From Narthecium ossifragum (taxonomy: Eukaryota > Streptophyta > Magnoliopsida > Dioscoreales > Nartheciaceae): DNA of 64,000 bases. Positions within the stretch are counted from its first letter, which is position 1; each line of letters opens with the position of its first letter. Below the pieces are notes generated by a model, which did not search any database, was not told where the DNA came from, and was given only the letters and a program-made list of their open reading frames with translations. The stretch spans positions 1,818,130 through 1,882,129 of the forward strand of contig OY986966.1 of NCBI GenBank assembly GCA_963920575.1, given 5' to 3'. Positions 22,456-33,669 of the stretch are shown piece by piece. Both the position numbers and the translations under genes were made by a program.

Positions 22456-23912
22456 TCAGAACCGTAGCCCTCCGTCTGGCGATATTGTCCAGTCTCCGTC
22501 TGCGCCCTCCGTGCCCGCTGCTGTGCGTAACTCCTCGAGCTCTGGGTCACTGTGTTGTGCCTCTAACACTCTGACAAGGACTGCTGGCATACTCTGCACT
22601 GCGTAGAGGAAGCTGCTGGATCCTCGATCCTCAAACTCAAGCCCCAACTGGCCCGCCGTCTCTAGAGCCTGCCACTGCCGCACTGACAACCCTGCAACTG
22701 CTGCTCTGGTGTCTCTCACCTGTCTGCTCAGCGCGTCTGCTACGACGTCTGCCTTACCAGGATGGTAATGCAACGCAAAGTCGTAGTCCTCCAGTAGCTC
22801 CATCTAGCGTCGCTGTAGATACTGTAACCAACACCTCGCTCGGGGACGATCAGCACCGGTGCACTGGTCAACCTGGTCCTCAGCTCCACGAAGGCTCGCT
22901 CACTAGCATCATCCCACACGAACGGGACGGCCTTCTGTGTCAGTCTGGTCAACGGTCCGGCAACTCTGGAGAAGTTCCGCATGAACCGCCTGTAGTAACC
23001 CGCCATGCCTAAGAAACTACGGACCTCAAACACTGTCCTCGGTCTCTGCCACTGTACCACTGCCTCGACCTTGGCCGGGTCAACTGAGATCCCTGCTGTC
23101 GACACCACGTGTCCAAGGAATCCCACCTGTGCAAGCCAGAACTCGCACTTGGAAACCTTGGCATAAAGCCGATGCTCCCTAAGTAGCTGCAACACTGTCG
23201 CCAAGTGTCGCTCATGCTCCGCCTCTGACCGAGAGTAGATGAGAATGTCGTCGACGAACACCACCACGAACTCGTCTAGGAAAGGCCGGAAGATCCTCTG
23301 CATGAGATCCATGAACGCTGCTGGTGCGTTCGTCAGCCCAAACGGCATCACCACGAACTCGTACAGGCCGTACCGAGTCCGAAAAGCCGTCTTCGGGATG
23401 TCGCAATCCCGAACCCTAAACTGGTGGTAGCCGGTGCGGAGGTCAATCTTCGAGAACACTGAAGATCCTCGCAACTGGTCAAACAGGTCGTCGATCCTCG
23501 GCATCAGATACCGGTTCTTCACTGTCACCCTGTTGAGCCGCCTGTAGTCTATGCAAAGTCGAAGGGTACCATCCTTCTTCTTTGCGAACAACACTGGCGC
23601 CCCCCAGGGAGACATGCTGGGACGGATGAAACCTCTGCTGGTAAGCTCGTCTAGCTGGGTCCTCAACTCACTCTGCTCTGCTGGTGCCATCCTGAAAGCT
23701 GGGAGAGAGATCGGTGCGGTACCCGGTACCAGGTCGATCTCAAAATCGACCTCTCTGGGCGGTGGAAGCCCCGGCAACACCTCGGGAAAACACGTCGGTG
23801 TAGTCGCACACGATCCTGGGGAAAACTGCTCTGCTGCACTCCCTCTGACCCAAACAGGGACAGGCTGGCTAGCAAGGCTGAAAGCTCGCTGCCACCCCTC
23901 CCCACACCACAA
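22456..23912 (-). pseudogene. Reverse transcriptase with deleted RNase H, Tekay-like
   Basis: Reverse transcriptase is well preserved: [17 protein letters not shown], the box FVDDILIYS, and GFLGHVVS. It is followed by the RT-RNase H linker [12 protein letters not shown]. RNase H begins (GYSIYSDA) but after its first strand the sequence jumps near 22808 to the end of the domain ([19 protein letters not shown], then ADALSR) in another frame. The catalytic middle of RNase H is missing. The remaining piece 22803-22456 runs into the integrase N-terminal linker. Confidence 0.82.
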
Positions 23913-23971
23913 GCAAAGGAATCGGCTGAAAACCGATCCCCCAACAACACAAACTGCGTCCCATCAGGTGT

Positions 23972-25153
23972 CTAAGCGACCACCCTCCGGCGACCACAGT
24001 CGATGATAGCTCGGTATGCTGCCAACCAGTCCATACCGAGTATCACATCTAAGCCTGTCATGTCTAGCACCCGCAGGTCTAGACAGACACGGAGGCCTCC
24101 AACCTCCAAGGAACAAGATCGACAGACCCGGTCTACCCTGACTGTGCCGCCGATCGGTGAGTCTACTGACTGTGCCACCTCTAGCCAACTCGTCTCTAAC
24201 CCTCTGAGCACGGATGGCTCTGCCGCTGCCTGCTGGTACTGCTGCGGCTGCTGGTACGGCTGGTAAAGCTGAACGGTGTCCGGCAGCTCATGCACCGGAA
24301 AAGAAAACACAAGCCCCCCGCTGGCCGCCTCCACCTCTGGAGCGGCCCGGTCCAGCCCCCAATCCGCTCCCGCCACTGCTCCCCTACCAAGCACTGGACC
24401 TCCGCCTCGACTCCCCTGCGACACAGCGCCCCGCGCTCTTCGCAAGTGGCAGTCCCTACGGTAGTGTCCCAGCTGCTCGCACGAGAAGCACGTGACTGAC
24501 ACGCTATCAGGCTGCTGACCCTGGCCTCCCCCCGACGGAGCCTGCCCATACGGCCCGGCCGTCAGGAGAAACTGGCCTAGCGGACTCGGCAACTGCGCCT
24601 TGAACTGCTGCGGGTGCTGCGACCGCTGCTGAAAGCGTCGCTAACGCCGCTGGTTCCCTTTGCCGAATCCCCCTCTGAACTGGGGTCTCTGCGGTGTGCT
24701 GGTAGAGGATGCCGGTGGAACTGCCCGGCACCCCTCGTCTCGCAACTGCTCCCCTACTGCCAAGGCGCAGTCCGGAACTGCTGAGTACGCCTGGAAGCGG
24801 TAAGAACTGGTCCGTCGTCAGATCTCTGATCGAAGCCTCTGCTCAAACTGACATTCACTGGCCACTGGATCTGCTGCTACTGCCCCCGCAAAACGGACCA
24901 AGTGCGTGAACCGGGTGGCATACTGCTGACACTCTAGCAAGACCACCACAACGGTCCGCACGTCGACCGGAGCGAGAACCCCCTCCTCGGCGAGAAGGGT
25001 CTCCTCCCGTGCGACCGAAGCCGTCGCTGGTGATGGCTCAGTCCGTCTAGCTCTGACCTCCCTGACAGGTGCTACCCTGTCTGGTCGGGCGGGTCGACCA
25101 AGTCGTGCCCCACCCCGACCATCAACCGAAGGTCGGCCTCGAGCTCCCGACAT
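23972..25153 (-). pseudogene. gag and protease remnants, Tekay-like
   Basis: The gag frame can start at ATG 25153 (MSGARGRPS) and runs to about 24818. It then breaks, with only short gag pieces up to the zinc knuckle CFSCEQLGHYRRDC near 24480. The following frame (24592-23972) ends with protease-region sequence (LDMTGLDVILGMDWL) but the D-S/T-G-A active site that should precede it is absent, so an internal deletion removed it. The Q/Y-rich stretch near 24240-24270 marks the junction area. Confidence 0.7.
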
Positions 25154-25339
25154 CTGCGCAATCACCAACAACAAACGAGCGTCCACTCGTTCGAAACCCA
25201 AGACAAAGCAGCACAACATAAAGCGGAAAAGCATAACACATCAAAATGAGTATGCACGGATGTTCTAGACATAGAACTAACCCATTCCACGCTCAACTCA
25301 ACCGAATCTTGATCCTAAACCCTGGGATCTACAACCTAT

Positions 25340-25351
25340 GCTCTGATACCA
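25340..25351 (-). other. Primer binding site, tRNA-iMet type
   Basis: On the minus strand, TGGTATCAGAGC lies three bases after the end of the 5' LTR. It is complementary to the 3' end of plant initiator tRNA-Met. Confidence 0.92.
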
Positions 25352-25354
25352 AGC

Positions 25355-27833
25355 TGTCGCGCCCCGACCCGCGAAAGCCCAACCGGGCCGGGCGACGCGA
25401 ACCGGAACCTAACAAACGCGGAAGAAAAGCTGGTGAGGGTTCCCTCTAACCTATTGGTCTCCCTAGCAATTCACCAAAAGCACCCTCAAGATAAAGATAC
25501 AATATAATAATGAAGCCTCGAACCACAGATTAAAAACTCAAGTGTCAAATATAGAAAACCTCGGAGAGGGGAAGTTCAAATACAATATTACTCCCGTAGG
25601 AGACTATCTAACATAAGGGTAAAACCAGTAAAGGATCACCAGCTCTCAAAGACCACCAGGCGCCGCCGCATCGCCGACCAACTGCCCGGTAGGGGCCAAG
25701 GAAGAAGAACTGACGCCTGCACCTGCAAAACGCAGCCCGGGTAGGTGTGAGCACTAAGCTCAGTAGGGATCTACACTACGCCACACAGAAAGAAGAGGGA
25801 AACGCAACAGTGTCGCCCCCAAGCAAAGCCTAGGTGTATCACAGGGGCCCCATAACCCCACCGGATACCCCTGAGAGCCCCAGTCATGGTCTTCCAGCGA
25901 ACTGGTCACACACTGGGTCACACTCAGTAAGGCAGGAAACGGCACTGCCACTCACAACAGGATCCTGAGCACTGTTGGCGGGTAGCACCGCTGGGTAGTC
26001 ACACCTGCCACCCAAGAGTTTAGAAGGACTGGGTACCGGCTACACCTCGACTTGGCTCGAGGCCGACACGACCTCTAAACATCAAACACAACAGTGTACC
26101 AGTTATCTAAGCCTATCACAAGATTCGACTGGACACCACAATTCAAACCGGGTCCAAACTACCCAACCCCGGTCCTAGGGCTAAGTCCGAGCTTCCAGCC
26201 TCGGGACGGCGACCCAAGGATCACCCACGCCCTAACCAATGCAACTAATGCACAATCAACAATGCATGCTATGACATACACAGATAAGAAGTAGAGCATG
26301 CAACAGTATGACAAATATCATATAAGTCTACTGGATCGCTGCAGCGGTACCACCAACCGCTGCCAGCCGATCCGCAGCGGGTCCCGGCATTACGACGGTA
26401 CCACGACCATCAACCGCGGACTCCTGCAACGGGAAGCAACCCCGAAAACCGCTCGTTGAACAGTAAACAATATAATATTATATTCCGAGATATAATATTA
26501 TATTCAAACACCCAAAACCACTACTTAGGGGCTAATTGATCTCGTCGATCCGACGTCTAAACGACGTCGGATTCAAGATCCAACTTAGCCACCAGTAGGT
26601 GTATATACCTGGATCAACATATCCAAAATCCACAAACATCCAACGGTTGGATTAACGGGAAAGCATTAATCAAAATCGCTAAATATAGATCATAAAACAC
26701 CTTCAGCCAGCCTTGGGATCGATCCTACCAAAATTGGGATCGATCCTAAGGCATCGAACCAGCATCCCATTAAATTTCAGAAACGCAGCCCTTCAGAAAA
26801 CAATTCATAACAAATCGTATATAAATCGGAAAAATATGAAACAAGATGGAATAGAAAGCTAACGAATAGTTCTACAACTCTTATGTTTATGAAAAGCCAA
26901 GATTATGTACTCGCCGGCCGGAAAACTCGCCGGAAGCCGGCTGTTTCTCAAGAACAGCAGAAAACCAGAAATCCGAGACTAATCATCCATAAAACCTACT
27001 CAAATATCAACTGATTAACATGAAACTTAAATCAGTTATTCTACAAGGCATAAGAAAACCAACAAAGCAAGGATCAACAAGATCCAACGGCTAGATCTCA
27101 AGAACACCCGAAATGAACACAGTAGGTATAACCCTACCTAGCTGCGCTTTCCTCGGCTGATTCCCCGCGATTTGATCACCAACAAGCCTCCAAACCTCTT
27201 CAGGGATCTTCCTCTCGTTGTCACGAATCCAACGAGTCAAAGAACGCCGGAAAAGATGGTCGGAGGAGGGAGAACGGAGGAGAGGAAGGTGGCTGCCCGA
27301 AACAGGGGAAAAACAGAGCTTCGGGAGAGAAGAAGGAAGGAAGAAGAAAGAGAGGAGAAGGAGGAAGAGGAGGGGAAGAAAGGAGGGGAAAGGGGGAGGG
27401 GACAGCCGGGAAAGAGGGGAAAAAGTGAGGGGAGGGGAGGGAAAGTCCTCCCCCTCTGACAGGGGAGAGCGACGGCCAACGGCGGCCGTCCTCGCGAAGC
27501 AGAAAAACCAACCGACCTATGAATGATCGATCCTTCCTCAAGGGAGGATCGATCCTTCATGACGATTCATAAGGCTTTCTGGCACGAAGAGGATCGATCC
27601 CTTAGCCAGAGAGGATCGATCCTTTGTGTGCTGAAAGCTAAACTTGGGCAAGAACTCAAGCCCAAGTCCGGATCTTTCGATCCCGGGTCCACCTAGCCAT
27701 TCTAAACAAACACTAACACATACAAGGCCAGTGTGTGCACACGCGGGTGTGAAACAAACCAACAAGGCGCAATTTACCAAATTGCCCTTGCGGTCTACAA
27801 CGAGCCACAGGGGTAGAGGGGCAGGTCCTCACA
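25355..27833 (-). repeat. 5' LTR of the Tekay-like element, 2479 bp
   Basis: It is near-identical to 18619-21097. GATCGATC modules are at about 26717-26746, 27525-27555 and 27591-27622. Confidence 0.95.
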
Positions 27834-27838
27834 CAAAT

Positions 27839-28617
27839 CGACTGTGAAATTCTCACCTGTTCTGGATGTGGAGAGGAAGCAAAGGATCCTCAACATTCTC
27901 AGGGTTCCTATGGAGGAGACGGGTTGGTGCTACCTTGGAGTTCCAATTACTGCTACAAGGCCAAGTGCAGGGCAATTCTCCTTCCTCCTGGAGAGGGTGT
28001 TGCAAAGGGTGAAGGGCTGGAATGGAAGATCCTTATCTTCAGCGGCAAGATTGGTCCTAGCGCGCTCCGTGTTACAGTCGGCGGCAGTACATTGTATGTC
28101 AGGTACCATTGTTCCCTCTAGTACTTTGCTCGGTTTGGAGGCCATTTGTAGATGCTTTGTATGGGATGGGAAAGTACGAAGCTTAGCCCGTGTTGGTTGG
28201 AGGACGGTCCTCTCTCCTATTGAGGCCGGTGGCTTAGGAATGAGGGATTTGCGTACGTGGCAACGGGCGCTAAACCTGAAAAGGGCTGCTTCTTTGCTTG
28301 ATGAGAAGGGCTCTAATTGGGTTACTTTGGTCAGAGCGAAGTATGGGGTCACTGCAGCTTTGCCTACAGGTTGCTCGAGGACTTCTTCCTACCATTGGAA
28401 GGCCATCTGCTCAGCTGTGATTGATTTGCGCAAGGGGTTGGAGGCAAAACTTGCAGTGGATGGTAAAGCAAGCTTCTTGTTCGATAACTGGGGGCTAGGC
28501 AAGGCACTGATCAACATGCCATGTCCAATTCTGGTGAGCAAATCTGTTGAATGCTTGTTAGTTCGAGACTTGATGACGGATGGGGGGTGGAATGCACAGC
28601 TGATCAAGGATATCTTA
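27839..28617 (+). pseudogene. LINE ORF2 part 2: RT C-terminal and linker region
   Basis: This continues the frame of 16434-18618 after the Tekay insertion. The sequence just after the join (STVKFSPVLD) is the expected continuation of the RT thumb. GWCYLGVPIT, RVLQRVKGWNGRSLSSAAR, and GGLGMRDLRTWQRALNLK are standard landmarks of plant L1 ORF2 between RT and zf-RVT. It is open to 28617, where the solo LTR begins. Confidence 0.88.
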
Positions 28618-30179
28618 TGTCACGCCCCGACCCAGAAAACCCATCCGGACCGGGACGTGAGGGTCCTAAACTCTAAATCAAACGGCGAGAGCCTCCCCTT
28701 TGAACATCAATTTTAAACCTGGTGCATGGTTACAATATTCACAATTAATTTAAACTATCCTATCATCAAATCATAATACAATTTAACTTTAAAAAGATAT
28801 AATAATGATTCAAGTCATCTAGTACAGCAATCTCTGATCAATCTACATCAAATTGAAATACAAATATATATCTCCTTCAGATTACAATTTATACATTTAA
28901 AGCTGTACATCAATTGAATATAATAAACTGATGATATCCTCGATCTCACGCACCACCAAGGGGAGTGCCACCTCCAACACCGCAACAACCTGAAAAAGAA
29001 GGGACTGCATCGACCTGCATCGCCGATGCAGCCCAGGTAGGAGTGAGCAACAAAGCTTGCTCAGTAGGGTTCTACTCTACGGCACACTGAAAAGAGGAAA
29101 ACAACAACAGTGTTGTCTCCCAGCCTAAGTCTAACGGATGCCACGGGTCCCATAACCCACCGATGTCCCAAGGGCTCCTGTCATGAACCTCTCTCTTGGT
29201 CTCTCTACCAAGATCACCCTAAGCACTGACAGGGGAACGGAACCATGCAGGATCACTCACCCTTACCCAGCATGGATACCACTGCCTGGGGACCACGTCG
29301 GGAACTCCTCGGTTGCATCCTTAGCACTTAGCCTTGGGAAGACAACACGACCTCTAAACCTCAAAACAATATAATATTCCAGTCCGACTACCTAATAATC
29401 CTCGAATGATATCAAACATGATCAATGATACAATCACGTCCTAATCCTCGACTACCCCAAACCCCGGCCCTAGGGCCAGATCCGGGCTACCCGAGAATCC
29501 CGGATCAACGATCGAAACCATCGTCTACCACCTAGCCTGATGCTTCTAATGCAAACAGATGCATGAAATGCTCAAGCACAGAGATACAGGAATAGCAGCA
29601 TGCAACAATATGCCAAGACACCATACACGGGCTAGGCGAAGCGTCAAGCTTGCCGGAGGGTAAACATGCATAAAGCAGATAAAGGTTTAAACTACAATTA
29701 TACAATATTATAACGGCGCCCACGGACCGTTAGCAAGCAATTTCTACAACGAGGGCACAACCCCGGCCACACAGATAATAATCAACCACATTTAAGGCAC
29801 ACCCTCTGCCATTTAATTAGCTAAACATCCCAAGGGGCACAACCCCCTTGGTTCAACCATAAGCTAAATATACATATAAATAAGCATAACATGTGATTAA
29901 TTACTAATTAAACAAGGATGGTTTATATCTAATTAGACATGCCGAGAATCAAACAATTAATCATCTAAAAACAACCAATTAGAACATGCTAGCCATCGAA
30001 ATCTCTAGGAATACCAATCACATGAATCCCGAAGAATCAAACATGATAAAACATCAAAAATCCACAAAAAAACACTATTCATGGCAGGCGGTCGATCGAC
30101 GGATCGACCGTGAAAAATCTATGGTTGACGGTCGATCAACGGATCGACCGTGAGGGTTAATTTCACTATTTTTCGGGCT

Positions 30180-30245
30180 CACGGTCGACCTTGGAGACCT
30201 CACGGTCGACCGTGGAGACCTCACGGTCGACCGTGGAGACCGCGA
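30180..30245. repeat. 21-bp tandem repeat, three copies, in the solo LTR
   Basis: CACGGTCGACCGTGGAGACCT is repeated about three times; each copy contains the palindrome CACGGTCGACCGTG. Two related hairpins CGGTCGATC...GATCGACCG lie just upstream at 30090-30110 and 30130-30150. Confidence 0.8.
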
Positions 30246-31046
30246 CGGTTGATCCACGGATCATCCGTGGCACTATTCATCAGCAACTCTGCACCGACAC
30301 AGTTTCGTATAAAAATCACCAAAACTCGTAGACAAATCAGAAAAATATGAAATCAATTGGGTTTGAAAGTAGACTCACAGATATACAACTCTTATCTCTC
30401 ATAAAAATCCAAGATCATGCATGTACAAGCCGGAAAACTCGCCGCAAGCCAACTGTTCTTCAAGAACAGCAGAAAACCGGAAATCCGAGATTTATCATGC
30501 TAAAATCCTACTGAAATCTTAACCAAAGTTCATGAAACTTAAATAAGAGACTAAATTAAGCAACATGCATTCAACAACATAATTTCATCACAATCTAACG
30601 GCTAGATTTATCTAAACCCATTAATTAACGCATGTAGGTAGAACACCTACCGGACTGCGCATTCCTCGGTTGATCCCTCGCAAACCAGCCACCAACGAGG
30701 TTCCACACCACACCAGGAGTCTTCCTCTCGTTGCCACGAATCCAACAAGCTCTAGAACACCCAAAACTGTGGCCGGAGGAGGGAGAACGGAGAGAAGAAA
30801 GCTGGCTGCCCGGAAAGAGAAACAGAGCAAGCTCTGCTTGCGGGAAGAAGAAGCAGGGAAAGAGAAGAAGAGAAGAAAGAGGAGAAGGAGAAGAGAAAGG
30901 AGCAGGTCGTGGAAGGTGGGGAAAAAAGGGAAGAAGGAGAAGACCTCTCCTCTCCTGCTCTCCTGACAAGGGAGGACGAAGAAGCTCACCTGCCCTGCGC
31001 AGGTTCAACTGCCATGCACAGTACCTGGATCGATCCAAGTAGGCTG

Positions 31047-31118
31047 TCGAGCGATCGATAGTTATCGAGCGATCGATAGCGGTCGAGCGATCGATAGCCG
31101 TCGAGCGATCGATAGCGG
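31047..31118. repeat. 18-bp tandem repeat, four copies, in the solo LTR
   Basis: TCGAGCGATCGATAGCGG is repeated four times with small changes; each copy contains ATCGAT/CGATCG palindromes. It lies at the place where the related Tekay LTR has its GATCGATC modules. Confidence 0.85.
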
Positions 31119-31415
31119 TGACCGCTCACGGGCCGCCAGCTGCCCAAAAGTAGGCTTCTGCGTGCCCGAGCCGGGATCTTCCGATCCGGGCCCACCTGGC
31201 CATTCTAAACAAACACTAACACAAACAAGGTCAGTGTGTGCAACGCGGGTGTGAAACTGACCACCAGGGAGCATATTTACCAAAATGCCCCTGGGGTCAA
31301 AAACAGCGATGCGATCAACCGATCGCATCCCAGGGCCAACCGAGCCAAACCACAAAGCCAGACCCTCGACCTAACGCGGTCGGACCGGGTTGGAGGTACG
31401 GGTCCTCACATCTTA

Positions 31416-32509
31416 AATGAGGAAATGTCGAATCTGGTTATGAATTGTCCAGTTGCAGAAGCAGGAGGGGAGAAGTGGAAATGGTTGTACACTCCGTCGG
31501 GGAAGCTGACATCAAAGTCGGCTTATTTTTCTCTGATGGATTCCAGCTTCCAGAGTTCGTTGGATCCTCAACAGTTCAAAAGGAGGTGTGGCTGAATATT
31601 TGGCGCGCGCCGACCACGCCGAAGGTCAGGTTTTTTGTGTGGAAATTACTCCACGATAGGCTAGCATCGCTTGATGCGCTATGGCAGATCTACATGGTAT
31701 CCTGTCGACAATGCCCAAGGTGTCATGCGGGTAATGAAACCATCCAACATATCTTCTTCGATTGTGTTTTTGCCAGGTCGGTCTGGTATGGGGTTTTTTC
31801 AGATTTCAGCTGTGTTGATTGGGAGTTAATGTTGGAGGTGATGCGGCGATCATCAGCTTCAGATGAGGGGTCTTGGAGGAGAAAGTCACTATTTTGTTTC
31901 ACCTTGTGGTTCATTTGGCTGGCAAGGAATGACTTAATCTTCAACGATGTGAGGCAACAGGTGCAAGTCGTGCTTGTTAGAATAAGGAGAGCAGTACAGG
32001 AGTTTTGGAGATCTTGGAGCCCAACTGGTGGTGCTAGGGGCCGATCAAGGCCCCCTGAGTATAGGCGGATTTCAGCAGATGCCGCAGTAGGGGGACATGG
32101 AGCAGGGCTGGGGGTAGTGATGTACAAAGAGGACGGGACGGCGGGCTTGATAATCTCTGAATTTGTGGATGTCCAAGAGGTGGAGAAGGTCGAGCTTTTG
32201 GCGATACACCGGGCGTTGGTTTTGGCTAAGGAATGTGGTGTTCAGAGGGTGTGGGTAGAGTCTGACTCGAAATTTTTGGTGGGTTGTTTAAATGGATCTT
32301 TGTTTTGGCTTTTACCGTTGGTAGATTTACTTCGGGATACTTGTAGATTTGGGGCTTTTTTTATTGGAGCGGCCTTTTATTTTGTGCCACGGAGTGCCAA
32401 TGTTCATGCGGACTTCCTAGCAAAGTTGGGGAGGGATCATCATTGGTCCCGGGTGTGGGTGTTTGATTCGGGAGGTTTTTGGCCGGATGACTGCCCAGTT
32501 TTGATGTAA
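31416..32509 (+). pseudogene. LINE ORF2 part 3: zf-RVT and RNase H
   Basis: This continues ORF2 after the solo LTR (NEEMSNLVMN). It includes the zf-RVT region (WKWLYTPSGKLTSKSAY, VRFFVWKLLHDRLASLD, CPRCHAGNETIQHIFFDC) and a C-terminal RNase H (GAGLGVVMYKEDG, ELLAIHRALVLA, VWVESDSKFLVG, SANVHADFLAKLG), ending at TAA 32507-32509. One frameshift near 31571-31590, at a short A run, separates the first 58 codons from the rest. The 3' UTR is 41 bp with a hairpin AGCTCAAGAGCT before the poly-A. Confidence 0.88.
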
Positions 32510-32581
32510 TTTTCTCTTAACTTAATCTAGCTCAAGAGCTCAACTTTTCAAAAAAAAAAAAAAAAAAAAAAACTTGCTTCA

Positions 32582-33079
32582 TTGTAGAATAAGTTCGTTG
32601 GTACAACAAGACTTTTGCAGCAGCTGTTATACTTCCTATCAGGAGCTGAAAGTTTATGCTGTCATCACCACATTATTGTTCAGGAGTCAAAGTTCATCAC
32701 AACAATGCCAAAGGTAAAGGAGACGTTTCTGCCTCTTATAGCTGCATTGATGTGGCGGCCACCTTTGATAGCGAGAGGCAAGCTTAGAAAGATCATGGTG
32801 CAGTCACATCACTAGATTGGTTAGTCTTATTGTATCCATCCACCTGGGCAAAGAGCAATGTCTGCTTTCCATCCTGGCTGGAATGAACTTTTGTTATTAC
32901 AAGATCCATGATTGATCTGTTAATTTAGATCATGACCATGAATTCTGAGTATAATTCTGATTCAGGGTTGTTGATGTAAACCTTTTCTACATGTAAACAG
33001 GCCCATGTCATATTCTTAGATTAGACTAAGCATGTCATTTTTTATACATGCTCCATGCAATGGATGATTTGTTGTTGAC
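32582..33079 (+). other. Non-transposon stretch with a possible terminal exon
   Basis: Right of the LINE duplication, 32615-32815 is an open frame after an acceptor-like ACTTTTGCAG, ending at TAG. The peptide (SGAESLCCHHHIIVQE, then TFLPLIAALMWRPPL) does not look like a transposon, but I cannot name it. See the findings. The rest shows nothing. Confidence 0.25.
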
Positions 33080-33446
33080 TGAGTCTGATTGGAAGCCGAG
33101 GCCAAGGCAATATTAATGAGTCTTATGTATGCTAAAGCTCGAGGTATGAGTAATTTTGTAATTGAGTCTGATTGTAAGCATGCAGTTGATGTACTGAATG
33201 GGTATAGGATATGGACGCCGGGGATAGAGGAGTTGATTAGGGAGATTTGGTTACAAGCGTCCTCGATGGGGTCTATCCTTTTTTGGGCGATACTCAGGAT
33301 TGAAAATGTAGTAGCTGATGCTATAGCTCGATCGTGTCGTTCCTCCGGAGTGCGGTTTGTTTGGCAACCGGAGGACTGTCGATCGGCGCTGATTCATATT
33401 TTGTAGTCCTAGCCTTTTCAAGGCTCAACTCATCAAAAAAAAAAAA
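33080..33446 (+). pseudogene. LINE 3'-end remnant, RNase H piece and poly-A
   Basis: The frame 33089-33406 encodes an L1 RNase H C-terminus (EAEAKAILMSLMYAKARGM, FVIESDCKHAVDVLNG, ENVVADAIARSCR). After the TAG come the hairpin AGCCTTTTCAAGGCT and a poly-A run (33435-33446). It is 5' truncated at about 33080 and no convincing target duplication was found. Confidence 0.8.
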
Positions 33447-33470
33447 TCCTTGCCACTAACATTTGTGGTG

Positions 33471-33653
33471 TTTTTTTTTTTTTTTTGATTAGATGAGCCT
33501 AAAAGGCTTGGAAAATAAGATACAGTAACCTACGGCAATCCTATAGATGGCCACACACCATCCCTAGGATTCCAAACAAAACAGGACAGACCAACTCTAC
33601 AATATCAACAGCAATCCTACAGTAACCTACGGCAATCCTACAGATGGCCACAC
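33471..33653 (-). mobile_element. Short LINE 3' end, 183 bp, minus strand
   Basis: A poly-T run (33471-33486) is followed on the minus strand by the LINE 3' hairpin AGCCTTTTAGGCT. A 16-bp duplication ACTAACATTTGTGGTG/ACTAACATTTGTGATG flanks it (33455-33470, 33654-33669). Inside, a block of about 35 bp (AGTAACCTACGGCAATCC...) occurs twice, at 33514 and 33621. Confidence 0.8.
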
Positions 33654-33669
33654 ACTAACATTTGTGATG

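Larger units (their letters stand above)
18619..27833 (-). mobile_element. Tekay-like Ty3 chromovirus, complete ends, internally deleted
   Basis: The element is 9215 bp, inserted on the minus strand in LINE ORF2, with the target duplication CAAAT (18614-18618, 27834-27838). Both LTRs are 2479 bp with about a dozen mismatches by eye (about 0.5%) and no length difference, so it is very young. The internal region is only about 4.3 kb and has lost the protease active site and most of RNase H. The primer site is tRNA-iMet type. RT and integrase motifs and a C-terminal chromodomain-like region place it with Tekay/Del-type chromoviruses. It looks like a deletion derivative that was moved by proteins from another copy. 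Confidence 0.9.
28618..31410 (-). mobile_element. Solo LTR, Tekay-related, 2793 bp
   Basis: It begins TGTCACGCCCCGACC and ends CCTCACA, flanked by the duplication TCTTA (28613-28617, 31411-31415), with no internal region. Ends and several inner blocks match the Tekay LTR nearby (for example the block around CTCAAGAACAGCAGAAAACC at 30458 and the CTTCCTCTCGTTG block at 30721), so it is a sister family. Unequal recombination between the LTRs of a former full element is the usual origin. It carries palindromic repeats at 30090-30245 and 31027-31118. Confidence 0.9.
15919..32570 (+). mobile_element. L1-type LINE, 5' truncated, split by two LTR insertions
   Basis: The LINE is bounded by an 11-bp target duplication AACTTGCTTCA (15908-15918 and 32571-32581) and ends in a poly-A run (32550-32570). 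Its own sequence is 15919-18618, 27839-28617 and 31416-32570, about 4.6 kb. It encodes the tail of ORF1 and an ORF2 with endonuclease, reverse transcriptase, zf-RVT region and RNase H. The inserts are a Tekay-like element (18619-27833) and a solo LTR (28618-31410). The ORF2 frame reads straight across both insertion points once the insert and one duplication copy are ignored. It carries one nonsense codon and one frameshift, so it was near-intact until fairly recently. Confidence 0.92.
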
